Origin: Anaerolineae bacterium
Lineage (GTDB): Bacteria > Chloroflexota > Anaerolineae > B4-G1
Assembly (NCBI GenBank): GCA_016783285.1
Contig: JADHWW010000154.1
Coordinates: forward strand, 1-13,628
Reading direction: 5' to 3'
Length of the DNA: 13,628 bases
Shown here in pieces: positions 1-7,196 of the stretch (positions are counted from its first letter, which is position 1; every line of letters starts with the position of its first letter). The notes under the pieces were generated by a model. It did not search any database. It saw nothing but the letters and a program-made list of their open reading frames with translations, and was not told the DNA's origin. Both the position numbers and the translations under genes were made by a program.

Positions 1-805
1 TCACTTCTGGTACCTGCGCGTGGTGATACCGGGCCGCTTTCAGCGCCAGTTCGGCACCGTAATAGCCGGAGAAAGACTTGATCACCTTACTGCGAAATCG
101 GCCGAACAGCGCGCCGCGCCCAATGATCTCCCGCGCCAGAATGCTCATCGCCGAACCGGTCACGAAATGCGGGCAGGTTGGGGATTCTACGGCCTCTTGC
201 ATGTAGCCCACGACGCTGAAACTCTGCTGCGGCAAGCGGGTATTCTGAAACTCGTCCAGGAACATTACGATGGTGCTGTCATTATGATCAGAAACCCAGC
301 GCGGTAACGTCAATGCTGTATTCTCTGGAATAGTGACTTTTTGCTCCTGTAGAAACGGGAGGGAATTGGCCATTCCCTTCGTCACCGATGTCATCTCAAA
401 GTTCGCTCTGATCAATTCTGGCAATTCATCACGACTTATCACCTTATCGGAAAAGATATCTGGGTCGCGCAGCCGAAAGGCTGCATACCAGCGGAGAAAG
501 TTCTCCACGTAATCTATGGCGAACTCCCACCGGCCTACAACCTCGTCCCGAAAACTATAGTAGACCGGCACGACCGCCTGTGGGTCACGGTGATCCTGTT
601 CCCAGAACAACCGGTTGACCACCCGCTTGAAAATCTCGGTCTTGCCCATGCGCCGCTGGCCTAGTAGGACCGTGGACATGGTGCGACGGGTGGCCGCCTT
701 TAGCGCGGCCTCGTAAAAGTACTCCAGAAATTCCGTCCGGTCCGTGTACACTTCCTCCGGCACGAGCGGTTTGACCACCCAGGGCGCGTTCTTTTTGCCG
801 TTCAT
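1..805 (-). CDS. AAA/STAND-type ATPase, C-terminus cut by window edge
   Basis: This reading frame covers 268 residues and runs off the left edge. It starts at ATG 805, preceded by a strong GGAGGG ribosome site. Residues 49-57 (GQRRMGKTE) form a Walker A P-loop, residues 178-185 (TIVMFLDE) a Walker B strand, residues 214-223 (FVTGSAMSIL) look like a sensor strand, and the GRGALFGRFR stretch near 229-238 resembles the arginine-rich segment of archaeal-type ATPases. The family binds and hydrolyses ATP; many members carry a C-terminal regulatory or nuclease domain, which lies outside this window. The gene has its own promoter and sits 185 bases downstream of the helicase gene on the same strand, so membership of that operon is not shown. 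The P-loop assignment is firm, the exact subfamily is not. Confidence 0.8.
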   Translation of the reverse strand, partial: MNGKKNAPWVVKPLVPEEVYTDRTEFLEYFYEAALKAATRRTMSTVLLGQRRMGKTEIFKRVVNRLFWEQDHRDPQAVVPVYYSFRDEVVGRWEFAIDYVENFLRWYAAFRLRDPDIFSDKVISRDELPELIRANFEMTSVTKGMANSLPFLQEQKVTIPENTALTLPRWVSDHNDSTIVMFLDEFQNTRLPQQSFSVVGYMQEAVESPTCPHFVTGSAMSILAREIIGRGALFGRFRSKVIKSFSGYYGAELALKAARYHHAQVPEV

Positions 806-828
806 CACCGTCCCTCCTCTGCTTTGAC

Positions 829-882
829 GACGAGTTACCAACTCGTCCTACGAGATGACAAGTTGCCAACTTGTCCTACGAG
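829..882 (-). repeat. Two tandem palindromic hairpin repeats
   Basis: Two palindromes, at 829-847 and 857-875, repeat with a 28-base period, and each has CTACGA on its right. The left one has arms GACGAGTT/AACTCGTC and the right one GACAAGTTG/CAACTTGTC. The single change in the arm is matched by a compensating change in the opposite arm, so pairing is kept. They lie between the predicted promoter and the ribosome site of the ATPase gene and would form two hairpins in its mRNA leader. They may be dispersed repeats or a control element. Confidence 0.8.
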
Positions 883-883
883 T

Positions 884-912
884 ATTGTACTATCAACAGC
901 AATCTCGGTCAA
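884..912 (-). promoter_or_regulatory. Predicted promoter of the ATPase gene
   Basis: On the minus strand TTGACC (907-912) and TACAAT (884-889) are separated by 17 bases, matching a sigma70-type promoter. Transcription would begin near 877, immediately before the two palindromes, about 70 bases upstream of the ATG at 805. Confidence 0.55.
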
Positions 913-990
913 TCTTGCCGTTGTATCTTTTTCAATATCGTGGTGCGGTAGGGCGGTTTTGCTAACCACCACTCGTTACTGAGTCTCGCT

Positions 991-2988
991 TCATTCCACA
1001 CTCGTCGTCGTCTCCTCGGCAAAGAACCTTCGCACGTCCGCAATCCGCCGCGTCCGGCGGGCGCGGGGCAGGCTGGCGACGATCTGCTGGCCGTACCGCT
1101 TGGTGTTGATGCGCGAGTCGAGGATGGCGATCACCCCCCGGTCGGTCTCGGTGCGGATGAGACGGCCTACCCCTTGCTTGAGCGCGAGGATAGCCTCGGG
1201 CAGCATCATCTCGTAGAACGGATTGCCGCCGCGATCCCGGATCAACTGCTGGCGATATTGTACCACCGGATCGCGATGAGGGGAAAAGGGCAGTTTGTCT
1301 ATGATGACGAGCGAGAGCGCCGAGCCGGGAACGTCTACCCCGCCCCAGAAACTGCGCGTGGCAAAGAGCACCGCGCCGGTGGCGTCGTTCTGGAACAGGT
1401 CGAGCAACTCGGCGCGGGAGAGACCGTTCCCCTGGCAGTAGCAGTTATAGTCCAGGTGCGGGCTGATCAGATCGTACAGCCCGTTCATGCGGCGGGTGCT
1501 GGTGCACAGGACAAAGGCCCGCCCCCGGCTGGCCTGGATCAAGCGCCAGATCTCGCGGCCCAGGTTGAGCACGTATTCTTCTTCGCCCGCGCCGTACTGC
1601 GGCTCCAGGCCGTTGGGGGTGTAGAGCAGCGCCTGGTTGGGGTAGTCAAAGGGACCATCTATCACACGCTCGATCGTGCCCTCGCGTGGCGCACCCGTCT
1701 GCCGGCAAAAGTAGCCAAAGTGACCGGCCGTGGTGAGCGTGGCGCCGGTGCAGATCACCCTCTTGACGGACTCGAACAGTGTCTCGCGCAAAAAGTCCGC
1801 CACCTGTAGCGGTTCTCTGTAGAGAGCGATACTGGCCGGGCCGGTTTGCCCCGGCTGCTCCTCGCAGTAGCGCACGGTGTTGGGCGGCGGCGGCTCGGCC
1901 AACTCACGCACCTGGTCGGCCAGTTGCGCGGCCCATTCCATCACCTTCTGATGGCGGGCGTTCTCTGCGCCGTCCTCGTCGCCGTCCACCGCCGGGGAGT
2001 AGGCGTACAACAGAGCCTTGTAGATCTTGTTGAGCCGGTCGGCCAGCGCCAGGCCCTCCTGCAATTCGCCCGCCACCGCCCAGCGCCGCTCGCGCTCAGA
2101 GGGTTTGTGGGTCAATGTCCCGAACAGTTGATGGTTGAGACTGACCGCCTGCCCGCGCAGCGCGTCCGGCGCGTGGCGCAGGACGACGTTGTCGTTGATG
2201 AACTTTGGAACTGTGCCGTACCTCATCTCCAGGCGCAGGGCATTGACCACGTACCGCTCCAACTCGTGGGCCTCGTCCACCACGATCACCGGCCGCGGCG
2301 AGAGGAAAGGCATCGCCAGATTGAACGCTAGAAGGGCGTGGTTGACGACGACGATGTCGGCCTTTTCCGCCCGCAGTTTGGCCTGCTCATAGTAGCAGCG
2401 GACAGCGTGGGGACATTTGTTGCCCAGGCAATCGTCCTGCCCGGCCGTGACGACGTCGCGCAGCCGGCGGGGGAGGCGCAGGTCCTCTACGTCACCAGAG
2501 GGAACCTCCTGGAGCCGTTTCATCAGGTCGGCGAGGTCATCTTCCAGGCCGGGCAGGGCCAACTGCTGGCGCGCCTGGTCGAGCATTAAATGGCAGACAT
2601 AGTTCGAGCGCCCCTTGAGCAGCGCGGCGGTAAACGGCTGCGGACAGACTTGCTGGAGCGTGGGAATGTCCTTCTCCCACAACTGGGTCTGCAAGGTCTT
2701 GTTGGCCGTGGAGACGAACGCGCGGGCGCCCGAGGCAATCACGGGGATCAAGTAGGCAAAGGACTTGCCGCACCCGGTACCCGCTTCGAGCAACGCCGGC
2801 TGCCCTTCCAACAGTGCCTGGCGGACGAGTTGCGCCATCTCCACCTGGCCCGCCCGGTAGCGGTATCTGTTCCCCAATGCCAGGGCTACCGGGCCGTCAC
2901 TGGCGAAGGCCGGCGTGACCTCCGGGACTCTGATGCGCTCTTCCTCCATTGTCGCCAGGCCTGGTTGCTCCTCGTTCGAAGGGTTCAT
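991..2988 (-). CDS. DinG/XPD-family iron-sulfur DNA helicase
   Basis: This 665-residue protein is a superfamily 2 helicase of the DinG/XPD type, which unwinds DNA 5' to 3' using ATP. In order: Walker A GTGCGKS at 70-76, motif Ia STANKTLQTQ, four cysteines at 132, 187, 192 and 198 with the DinG spacing C-x4-C-x5-C for the last three (4Fe-4S cluster), DEAH at 238-241, and motif VI QGVGRLIR at 605-612 near the C-terminus. I chose ATG 2988 because it overlaps the upstream stop codon as ATGA and has AGGAAG upstream. A frame open to 3081 without that signal is less likely. Translational coupling to the upstream winged-helix/nuclease gene suggests the two act together. All core motifs are intact, so it should be active. 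Confidence 0.92.
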   Translation of the reverse strand: MNPSNEEQPGLATMEEERIRVPEVTPAFASDGPVALALGNRYRYRAGQVEMAQLVRQALLEGQPALLEAGTGCGKSFAYLIPVIASGARAFVSTANKTLQTQLWEKDIPTLQQVCPQPFTAALLKGRSNYVCHLMLDQARQQLALPGLEDDLADLMKRLQEVPSGDVEDLRLPRRLRDVVTAGQDDCLGNKCPHAVRCYYEQAKLRAEKADIVVVNHALLAFNLAMPFLSPRPVIVVDEAHELERYVVNALRLEMRYGTVPKFINDNVVLRHAPDALRGQAVSLNHQLFGTLTHKPSERERRWAVAGELQEGLALADRLNKIYKALLYAYSPAVDGDEDGAENARHQKVMEWAAQLADQVRELAEPPPPNTVRYCEEQPGQTGPASIALYREPLQVADFLRETLFESVKRVICTGATLTTAGHFGYFCRQTGAPREGTIERVIDGPFDYPNQALLYTPNGLEPQYGAGEEEYVLNLGREIWRLIQASRGRAFVLCTSTRRMNGLYDLISPHLDYNCYCQGNGLSRAELLDLFQNDATGAVLFATRSFWGGVDVPGSALSLVIIDKLPFSPHRDPVVQYRQQLIRDRGGNPFYEMMLPEAILALKQGVGRLIRTETDRGVIAILDSRINTKRYGQQIVASLPRARRTRRIADVRRFFAEETTTSVE

Positions 2989-3620
2989 CGTTCGGCTTCC
3001 TGCAACAGTTCCAGCATGCTTTCGTCGGTCAGAAAGTAGAAGGCGACGCCGGATGCCAGGTGGCCGTAGCGTTCGAGCCACAGCACCGGCACCTGCCGGT
3101 CGTTTCCAAAGACGAGAAAGGTGACCGGTGCGCCGGTCTTTTCCAGCAGCCAGACGTGCTCCGCGATGACGGAGAACTTGGCCGGTGGCAGCCGCAGCCC
3201 CCGGACCAGCGTAAAGTACTTGGCGTCACCGACGATGTCCCCATCCGGGGAAACCATGTCGAACTCTTTGGGCACACCGGAGATTTGTCCGGGCGTCAGT
3301 GGGACACCAAAATGCACGCTCATCACAGAGCGGGCCAACTCCTCAAACGCGCTGGGCGAAAGCGTTCCACGCGCTTCCCCTCGCGACGCCCGTCCCGGCG
3401 AGGCCAGTTGAACGGCCGGCGACTCGTCGGCCCAAAAGGTCCACTCACGCCCGCGCTGCTCGCCCCGAATCATCCGCGAGCGCATCAACTCCTGGGTGAG
3501 CAGATAAACCTGCTGGTGCGATCTGATGTCCGTCGCCTCTCGAATCTGGCCGTTGGTCGCCCAATCGGGTGAGATGGACCAGAGATAGTCCAGAATGTGC
3601 TCTTGGTTTGTTCTGCTCAT
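2985..3620 (-). CDS. Winged-helix plus PD-(D/E)XK-like nuclease protein
   Basis: The protein has 211 residues. Residues 1-65 look like a winged helix-turn-helix (QEHILDYL at 6-13, then a tryptophan-containing wing near 60-63). A Pro/Gly/Ser-rich linker to about 90 leads to a domain with FEELARSVM (92-100), EFDMVSPDG (119-127) and DAK (132-134). The order Glu, Asp, then D-x-K on a beta-hairpin is the pattern of restriction-endonuclease-fold (Mrr-like) nucleases, with Asp121, Asp132 and Lys134 as candidate catalytic residues. It starts three bases after the stop of the HEAT-like gene and overlaps the helicase start by four bases. I infer a DNA-binding nuclease working with the helicase. The nuclease call rests on the motif alone; a nuclease-fold protein without cleavage activity is possible. 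Confidence 0.72.
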   Translation of the reverse strand: MSRTNQEHILDYLWSISPDWATNGQIREATDIRSHQQVYLLTQELMRSRMIRGEQRGREWTFWADESPAVQLASPGRASRGEARGTLSPSAFEELARSVMSVHFGVPLTPGQISGVPKEFDMVSPDGDIVGDAKYFTLVRGLRLPPAKFSVIAEHVWLLEKTGAPVTFLVFGNDRQVPVLWLERYGHLASGVAFYFLTDESMLELLQEAER

Positions 3621-3623
3621 AGG

Positions 3624-4403
3624 CTATTCACCATCCAGATATTTCATCGCCTCCTCGTAACTGACCTCCCCCACGCGCTGCAGCACGGCCAGGGCAGTCT
3701 GACGTACCCGACGGTTGGGATCATTCTGGGCGAAATGCCAGAATTGATCGAGCAAGGCGGGCGGCATCTCAAACTGACCGTCTCGGTCGGCGCCTTCCCA
3801 CTCGTAGGTCTCGTACAGCGTGACCATTGCTTCCCCACGGATGTCGGCTTTAGGATCGGACAGCATCTCGGTCAAGGTATCCAGGGCCTTGGAGGCACCG
3901 GTACGGGCGGCGATAGTGACCGCGAGTTCTACCGCGTATGCGCGCCGCCGACGGGCAAAGTTGTCGTAGCGGCGGCGGTACCGGAATGCTTCCAGCAAGA
4001 AATCGACGGGAATCATCTCCGGACGGTCTATGCGAGCCAGTTCCTCGAAGACGGTCTTATCCACTTCAACGTAGGCGGTCCCGCCGGCCTCTCGCGTGAT
4101 GCGTTCCAGTTCGATCAGCGTCGGGACGTGTTCCGGGGCGGGACGACCACTGGTTCTCAGCTTGCTGAGTCGTTCCCACACCACTTCACGCTCACGGTCG
4201 GGATTTTGCATTGTCTCGCACAGTACCTCTAACGCCTCTCGATACTGCTGGCGGAATTGGAGTTTGAGCAAACGATCAAAGGCGACCCGCTCCAATTTAT
4301 GCAGGATGGCCCTCGCGCCTTTCGAGAAATTGCCTATGTCTTTCAGGGGGTTCAATGGTCTTGCACTCCCTTCTCGAGTTCCCGATGGGCGACCGCTTTC
4401 CAT
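3624..4403 (-). CDS. HEAT-like alpha-helical repeat protein, function unknown
   Basis: Up to 259 residues, almost wholly helical and rich in Arg, Glu and Leu. The second half repeats a helix-turn-helix pattern (around VAFDRLL, ALDTLTEMLSDPKADIRGEA and DPNRRVRQTALAVLQRVGE) with the D-P-x-x-x-V-R signature of HEAT repeats. Such proteins are usually scaffolds for protein or nucleic-acid partners; I see no catalytic motif. Start is uncertain. ATG 4403 has AAGGGG upstream but overlaps the preceding gene by 52 bases. TTG 4355 overlaps the preceding stop codon and gives 243 residues. It ends three bases before the winged-helix/nuclease gene, so it belongs to the same transcript. Confidence 0.75.
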   Translation of the reverse strand: MESGRPSGTREGSARPLNPLKDIGNFSKGARAILHKLERVAFDRLLKLQFRQQYREALEVLCETMQNPDREREVVWERLSKLRTSGRPAPEHVPTLIELERITREAGGTAYVEVDKTVFEELARIDRPEMIPVDFLLEAFRYRRRYDNFARRRRAYAVELAVTIAARTGASKALDTLTEMLSDPKADIRGEAMVTLYETYEWEGADRDGQFEMPPALLDQFWHFAQNDPNRRVRQTALAVLQRVGEVSYEEAMKYLDGE

Positions 4404-4936
4404 TGCTCCACATTCCCCTTGATTCGCTTGCGGCGCCGTCGCTTCCGTTTCAGTGATTTCCCCTGTGGCCCGCGCACTGGCTGCGGCACGGGAAACGATT
4501 TGGCGTCGTCCGCCAGCACTTTTTGCAACTTGCGATAGGCGGGATGTTTGGGATCGGAGGCCGCTTGTTTGACTATCACGTAATGCCGCTCCAGCCGGGC
4601 CACGTAACGCGGATCGCTCAACGCGGTCTCCTCTACGAGTTGGAGCAGTTCCTCGGCGTATGTACTCTGCGGGTTCATCGGATCGAGGAATGGCCCGGCC
4701 ATCTCGCCATCCCGGTCAAAGCCATAACTGATAGAGGCCAGGAACCGGTCGGGCTGTTTCTCCTCCGCGACGTTGAGCATGACTCGCCGGCAGTCACAGG
4801 CCGGGTCGGGGCAATAGAACTCGAGCAGACCGTAGGAGCCAACCGGTAGCCCATCTCGCGGAACGAGCAAGTGCAGCACGCGCGTCTCTCGCGCTGCCAA
4901 CTCGGGGTCAACGGCGAAAAGTGGAACCAGGTACAT
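4352..4936 (-). CDS. CPDPACDC cysteine-cluster protein, function unknown
   Basis: About 194 residues from ATG 4936, which has GAGGAG eight bases upstream. The frame stays open to ATG 5068 (238 residues), but that start has a weak ribosome site and the extra 44 residues look unlike the rest. The notable motif is YCPDPACDCRR, with three cysteines and an aspartate that may bind a metal, in a beta-rich N-terminal half; the C-terminal 40 residues include a very basic run (KSLKRKRRRRKRIK) suited to nucleic-acid binding. I have seen similar CPDP-x-CDC proteins annotated only as hypothetical. It lies between abiEii and the HEAT-like gene and overlaps the latter. No function is assigned. Confidence 0.7.
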   Translation of the reverse strand: MYLVPLFAVDPELAARETRVLHLLVPRDGLPVGSYGLLEFYCPDPACDCRRVMLNVAEEKQPDRFLASISYGFDRDGEMAGPFLDPMNPQSTYAEELLQLVEETALSDPRYVARLERHYVIVKQAASDPKHPAYRKLQKVLADDAKSFPVPQPVRGPQGKSLKRKRRRRKRIKGNVEQWKAVAHRELEKGVQDH

Positions 4937-5080
4937 TGCTTTGTCTCCTCGACAGGCGAAGGCGTCCTCGACCCCGCGCTGGCGGGAACCGAAATCGCGA
5001 GCGTTTTCGATAAAGGTGGCGCTGATCAGGCCGCCGGAGGTGGTGATGTGGGTGGTGGTATCAGGCATGGATCTCGCAAG

Positions 5081-5941
5081 TCAAGGTTGTTGTGCCAGAT
5101 GCTTTTCAACCCGCTGCAACACATCAATGGTTGTTTCCCAGGCCGTCTCAAAATCCACAGCAAGCTCACCACGAACGAGATAACTGAGACGCCGATTCCA
5201 ATCATCCTCGAAATCAGAGCGTCGGGCCACAATCCTCTGGACATCCACCGTCGCTATGTCCAGCCCCTTGGCTTCGAACTTGGCAGGCAGCAATGGGATC
5301 ACATCGGCAGGTTCTACGCCGGCCTGTACCAGTCGGTGGATGTCGTAAAGGTCGCGGGAGATGGCAAAGCGGCGCTGACCGCCGACGGCGCGGAGTTTCT
5401 CGGCCAGAATTTCGATCAGCGTGTAGCAGGTGACGGTTGCTTGAGCAAATGCTGACTCATCGGAATAGGGGTGAATGAGACGACGCTCTGCCGGGGGAAG
5501 CATCACATCTTCATCGCGGGTCACATCTATCCGTATGGCACGCGGGCTCCCACCCCACTGCAGTGGGCCTCGATAGTAAACGCGCACCTGGTATGTCTCG
5601 CTTCCGTATTCGTCTCGAAGGGTCTCGAGCCGGGGAGGAGAGGCCCGATAATCGGGACCATCGGCTTCCACCGCCCAGCGAGCAGCCCGCTCCACCCAAT
5701 CGAGCAGTCGGTCAGGGCCGAGCCGAAGCGTGGCGGTGAAATCCAGATCCTCGGAGAAGCGATAGTCGCCAAAGTAACACTTGCGCAGACAGGTGCCTCC
5801 TTTGAAGTACAAGCGGTCGGCATCCCGGTTCGCTTTGTACAGCGCGGTGATGAACCAACCGAGACTGTAATCAAGGTCCACCATCATGGGATCAACGTTC
5901 CAATGAGCCGCCTGCCGCCGCAGTTCTGCTTCGCCAATCAT
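5081..5941 (-). CDS. abiEii: AbiEii toxin, nucleotidyltransferase fold
   Basis: This 286-residue protein is the toxin of an AbiE (type IV) toxin-antitoxin and abortive-infection pair. AbiEii proteins are DUF1814 nucleotidyltransferases related to MenT toxins, which can modify tRNA. Motif I GGTCLRK (48-54) and FSEDLDF (62-68) supply the GG-x-x-x-x-K and D-x-D metal-binding residues; a later segment EILAEKLRAV followed by SRDLYDIHRL matches the conserved K and RD-x-YD region. ATG 5941 overlaps the abiEi stop as ATGA, the usual arrangement in abiE operons. A GTG at 5965 in frame is possible but less natural. All key residues are present, so the toxin looks intact. Confidence 0.9.
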   Translation of the reverse strand: MIGEAELRRQAAHWNVDPMMVDLDYSLGWFITALYKANRDADRLYFKGGTCLRKCYFGDYRFSEDLDFTATLRLGPDRLLDWVERAARWAVEADGPDYRASPPRLETLRDEYGSETYQVRVYYRGPLQWGGSPRAIRIDVTRDEDVMLPPAERRLIHPYSDESAFAQATVTCYTLIEILAEKLRAVGGQRRFAISRDLYDIHRLVQAGVEPADVIPLLPAKFEAKGLDIATVDVQRIVARRSDFEDDWNRRLSYLVRGELAVDFETAWETTIDVLQRVEKHLAQQP

Positions 5942-6768
5942 GATTTGTCTTTCCCAGGTCGCCACGTCTCGTCCACGTTGACCTGCAGTCGCCAGCGGGT
6001 CACGATGCGCCTTGCGTTGCTATCGCGTCCGGGTTCGAGGGCTACGATGCCGGAGGAGAGCGAACGGCGCCAACGGGCCAGTCGCTCCTCCCTCTCAGGA
6101 AGCGGCAGATCCAAGGTCTCCACTAAATAGCCGATGCGCTTGAGGGGGCTTCTCGTCGGCCATCGGCTCAGATACTCGTCGAGCCTTGGCCATTCGAGAT
6201 CGCTCCATGCTGTATGCAACGCCTGCGCCAGTTGGGCGACGCCTCCGCTCAGGTCGGGGCGGTCGGCGGCATCCACAAGCGTCTTTTCCCGATCTGTGAC
6301 ATAGATCGGTTGGCCGCCCAGCGTTCGCTTGACTACTCCAAAGAACTTGGATTCGACGACGGTGACGAAGCGGAAATGGATGCCCAAGACCTCTTTTTCC
6401 CGCTGGTGTTTACGGGACGTAGACTGGACAAAGACTGTGCGGGGGATTTGCTCGGTCATGTGCCAGTAGTGCAGGGCTGACCAGTAGGCGATGGTCGCTG
6501 GCTGAATGAGGTGTGGCGCGATCACCAGCGCGCTCTCCGACCAGGCGCGGTCTGGGCCTGCCTCTAGAGGGACGATCATGTAGGTTCCGCGTTCCAAGCG
6601 ATGCAGCCAGCCCTTCTTTTCCAGGCGTCCCAGGACGTTGGTCGTATAAGCAGCGTCCCTCCAGAACTCGTGCGCCTGCTCGACGGTCAAGATCCTCTTG
6701 CCCTGCGAGGCAAAGGTGGTGAGGAACTCTGCTTCTCTAGGGCCGAGGCCAGTTACACTTTGTGACAC
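5938..6768 (-). CDS. abiEi: AbiEi-family antitoxin and repressor
   Basis: About 276 residues. The N-terminal 60 residues form a winged helix (LGPREAEFLTTFASQGKR, then LGRLEKKGWLHRLERGTY), followed by the C-terminal AbiEi domain with the conserved ATIAYWSALHYW stretch and DREKTLVDAADRP. In studied AbiE systems the antitoxin represses its own promoter by binding inverted repeats and neutralises AbiEii without a stable complex. I chose GTG 6768, eight bases after AGGAG; the GTG at 6777 lies inside that ribosome site. It heads the six-gene block and overlaps abiEii by four bases. Confidence 0.88.
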   Translation of the reverse strand: MSQSVTGLGPREAEFLTTFASQGKRILTVEQAHEFWRDAAYTTNVLGRLEKKGWLHRLERGTYMIVPLEAGPDRAWSESALVIAPHLIQPATIAYWSALHYWHMTEQIPRTVFVQSTSRKHQREKEVLGIHFRFVTVVESKFFGVVKRTLGGQPIYVTDREKTLVDAADRPDLSGGVAQLAQALHTAWSDLEWPRLDEYLSRWPTRSPLKRIGYLVETLDLPLPEREERLARWRRSLSSGIVALEPGRDSNARRIVTRWRLQVNVDETWRPGKDKS

Positions 6769-6803
6769 GGAACACACTCCTATGGGTTAATTTCGTGACG
6801 CAT

Positions 6804-6812
6804 AGTATAGCA
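6804..6812 (-). promoter_or_regulatory. Extended -10 promoter of abiEi operon
   Basis: Minus-strand TGCTATACT reads as an extended -10 box (TGn plus TATACT at 6804-6809). The -35 region is weak, as expected for extended -10 promoters. Transcription would begin near 6797, about 29 bases before GTG 6768. Confidence 0.5.
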
Positions 6813-6840
6813 CACTTCCAACGTAGGAAAAGCCAAACCC

Positions 6841-7002
6841 TCAACGCTTGCGCATCAGTTTGCTGAGGAGCGCGGCTGTGGCCTCGTAGGTCTTGTCCGT
6901 GGTAGCCTGGGCCTCGGCGACGGAAAAGATGGTTTTTCCCTCGGCGCTGAGGCGGAGCAAGAGTTCCGCACTTGCCGGACCCAGGGTTTTGGCAGTCTTC
7001 AT
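6841..7002 (-). CDS. Stand-alone AbiEi-like DNA-binding domain, 53 residues
   Basis: A short frame from ATG 7002 to TGA 6841 encodes 53 residues that align along their whole length with the N-terminal winged helix of the neighbouring AbiEi. Both share LGP-x-x-AE-x-L, then GK-x-I-x-x-V-x-x-A, a Tyr, and L-x-x-L-x-x-K. It stops where AbiEi continues into its wing and C-terminal domain. Upstream lie AAAGGT, a predicted promoter and an 11-base inverted repeat. It could be a degraded antitoxin copy or a small independent repressor. The similarity was aligned by eye. Confidence 0.55.
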   Translation of the reverse strand: MKTAKTLGPASAELLLRLSAEGKTIFSVAEAQATTDKTYEATAALLSKLMRKR

Positions 7003-7008
7003 CACGTC

Positions 7009-7067
7009 ATTACCTTTCGTACTCCGTATTCTATCTTATGGGTCAACTATATCATTCGAAAGGTAAT
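7009..7067. promoter_or_regulatory. Inverted repeat operator candidate
   Basis: ATTACCTTTCG at 7009-7019 and CGAAAGGTAAT at 7057-7067 are perfect 11-base inverted arms. The right arm falls in the spacer of the predicted minus-strand promoter and the left arm just before the start of the 53-residue AbiEi-like ORF. This matches the known habit of AbiEi-type proteins to bind inverted repeats; the protein-site link is inference. Confidence 0.55.
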
Positions 7068-7074
7068 CGAGCAA
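7046..7074 (-). promoter_or_regulatory. Predicted promoter of the AbiEi-like small ORF
   Basis: Minus-strand TTGCTC (7069-7074) and TATAGT (7046-7051) lie 17 bases apart. Transcription would begin near 7039, leaving a leader of about 37 bases before ATG 7002. Confidence 0.4.
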
Positions 7075-7151
7075 GCACCGAGATGTTGCCACGAGTTCAT
7101 CACAGCCTCGGTATAGCGCCCGTGAATATCTCCAACGATCAGTCTTTTCAT
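7047..7151 (-). pseudogene. Metallophosphoesterase N-terminal stub
   Basis: From ATG 7151 the frame reads MKRLIVGDIHGRYTEAV, which is the canonical start of calcineurin-like metallophosphoesterases; the Asp and His of GDIHG are metal ligands. After about 17 residues the similarity is lost and a stop follows at 7047-7049, giving 34 residues in all. The rest of the enzyme, normally about 200 residues, is absent. I read it as the remnant of a gene lost by deletion when the AbiEi-like unit was acquired or rearranged. Confidence 0.5.
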
Positions 7152-7196
7152 TTTATTCACGCTGATGACCTGGGCCTCAAGTCACCTGGCAGGCCA

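Noticed and set aside
585..869. 94-codon minus-strand frame at the ATPase gene start
   Set aside because: It is a shadow in another frame of the ATPase gene, which has the P-loop and the ribosome site.
829..882. Possible CRISPR array
   Set aside because: Only two units with a 28-base period, each itself a full palindrome with a 9-base gap; no spacers and no cas genes.
2989..3081. Longer helicase N-terminus
   Set aside because: The extra 31 residues lie inside the winged-helix/nuclease gene, lack a ribosome site, and the ATGA overlap at 2985-2988 gives a better start.
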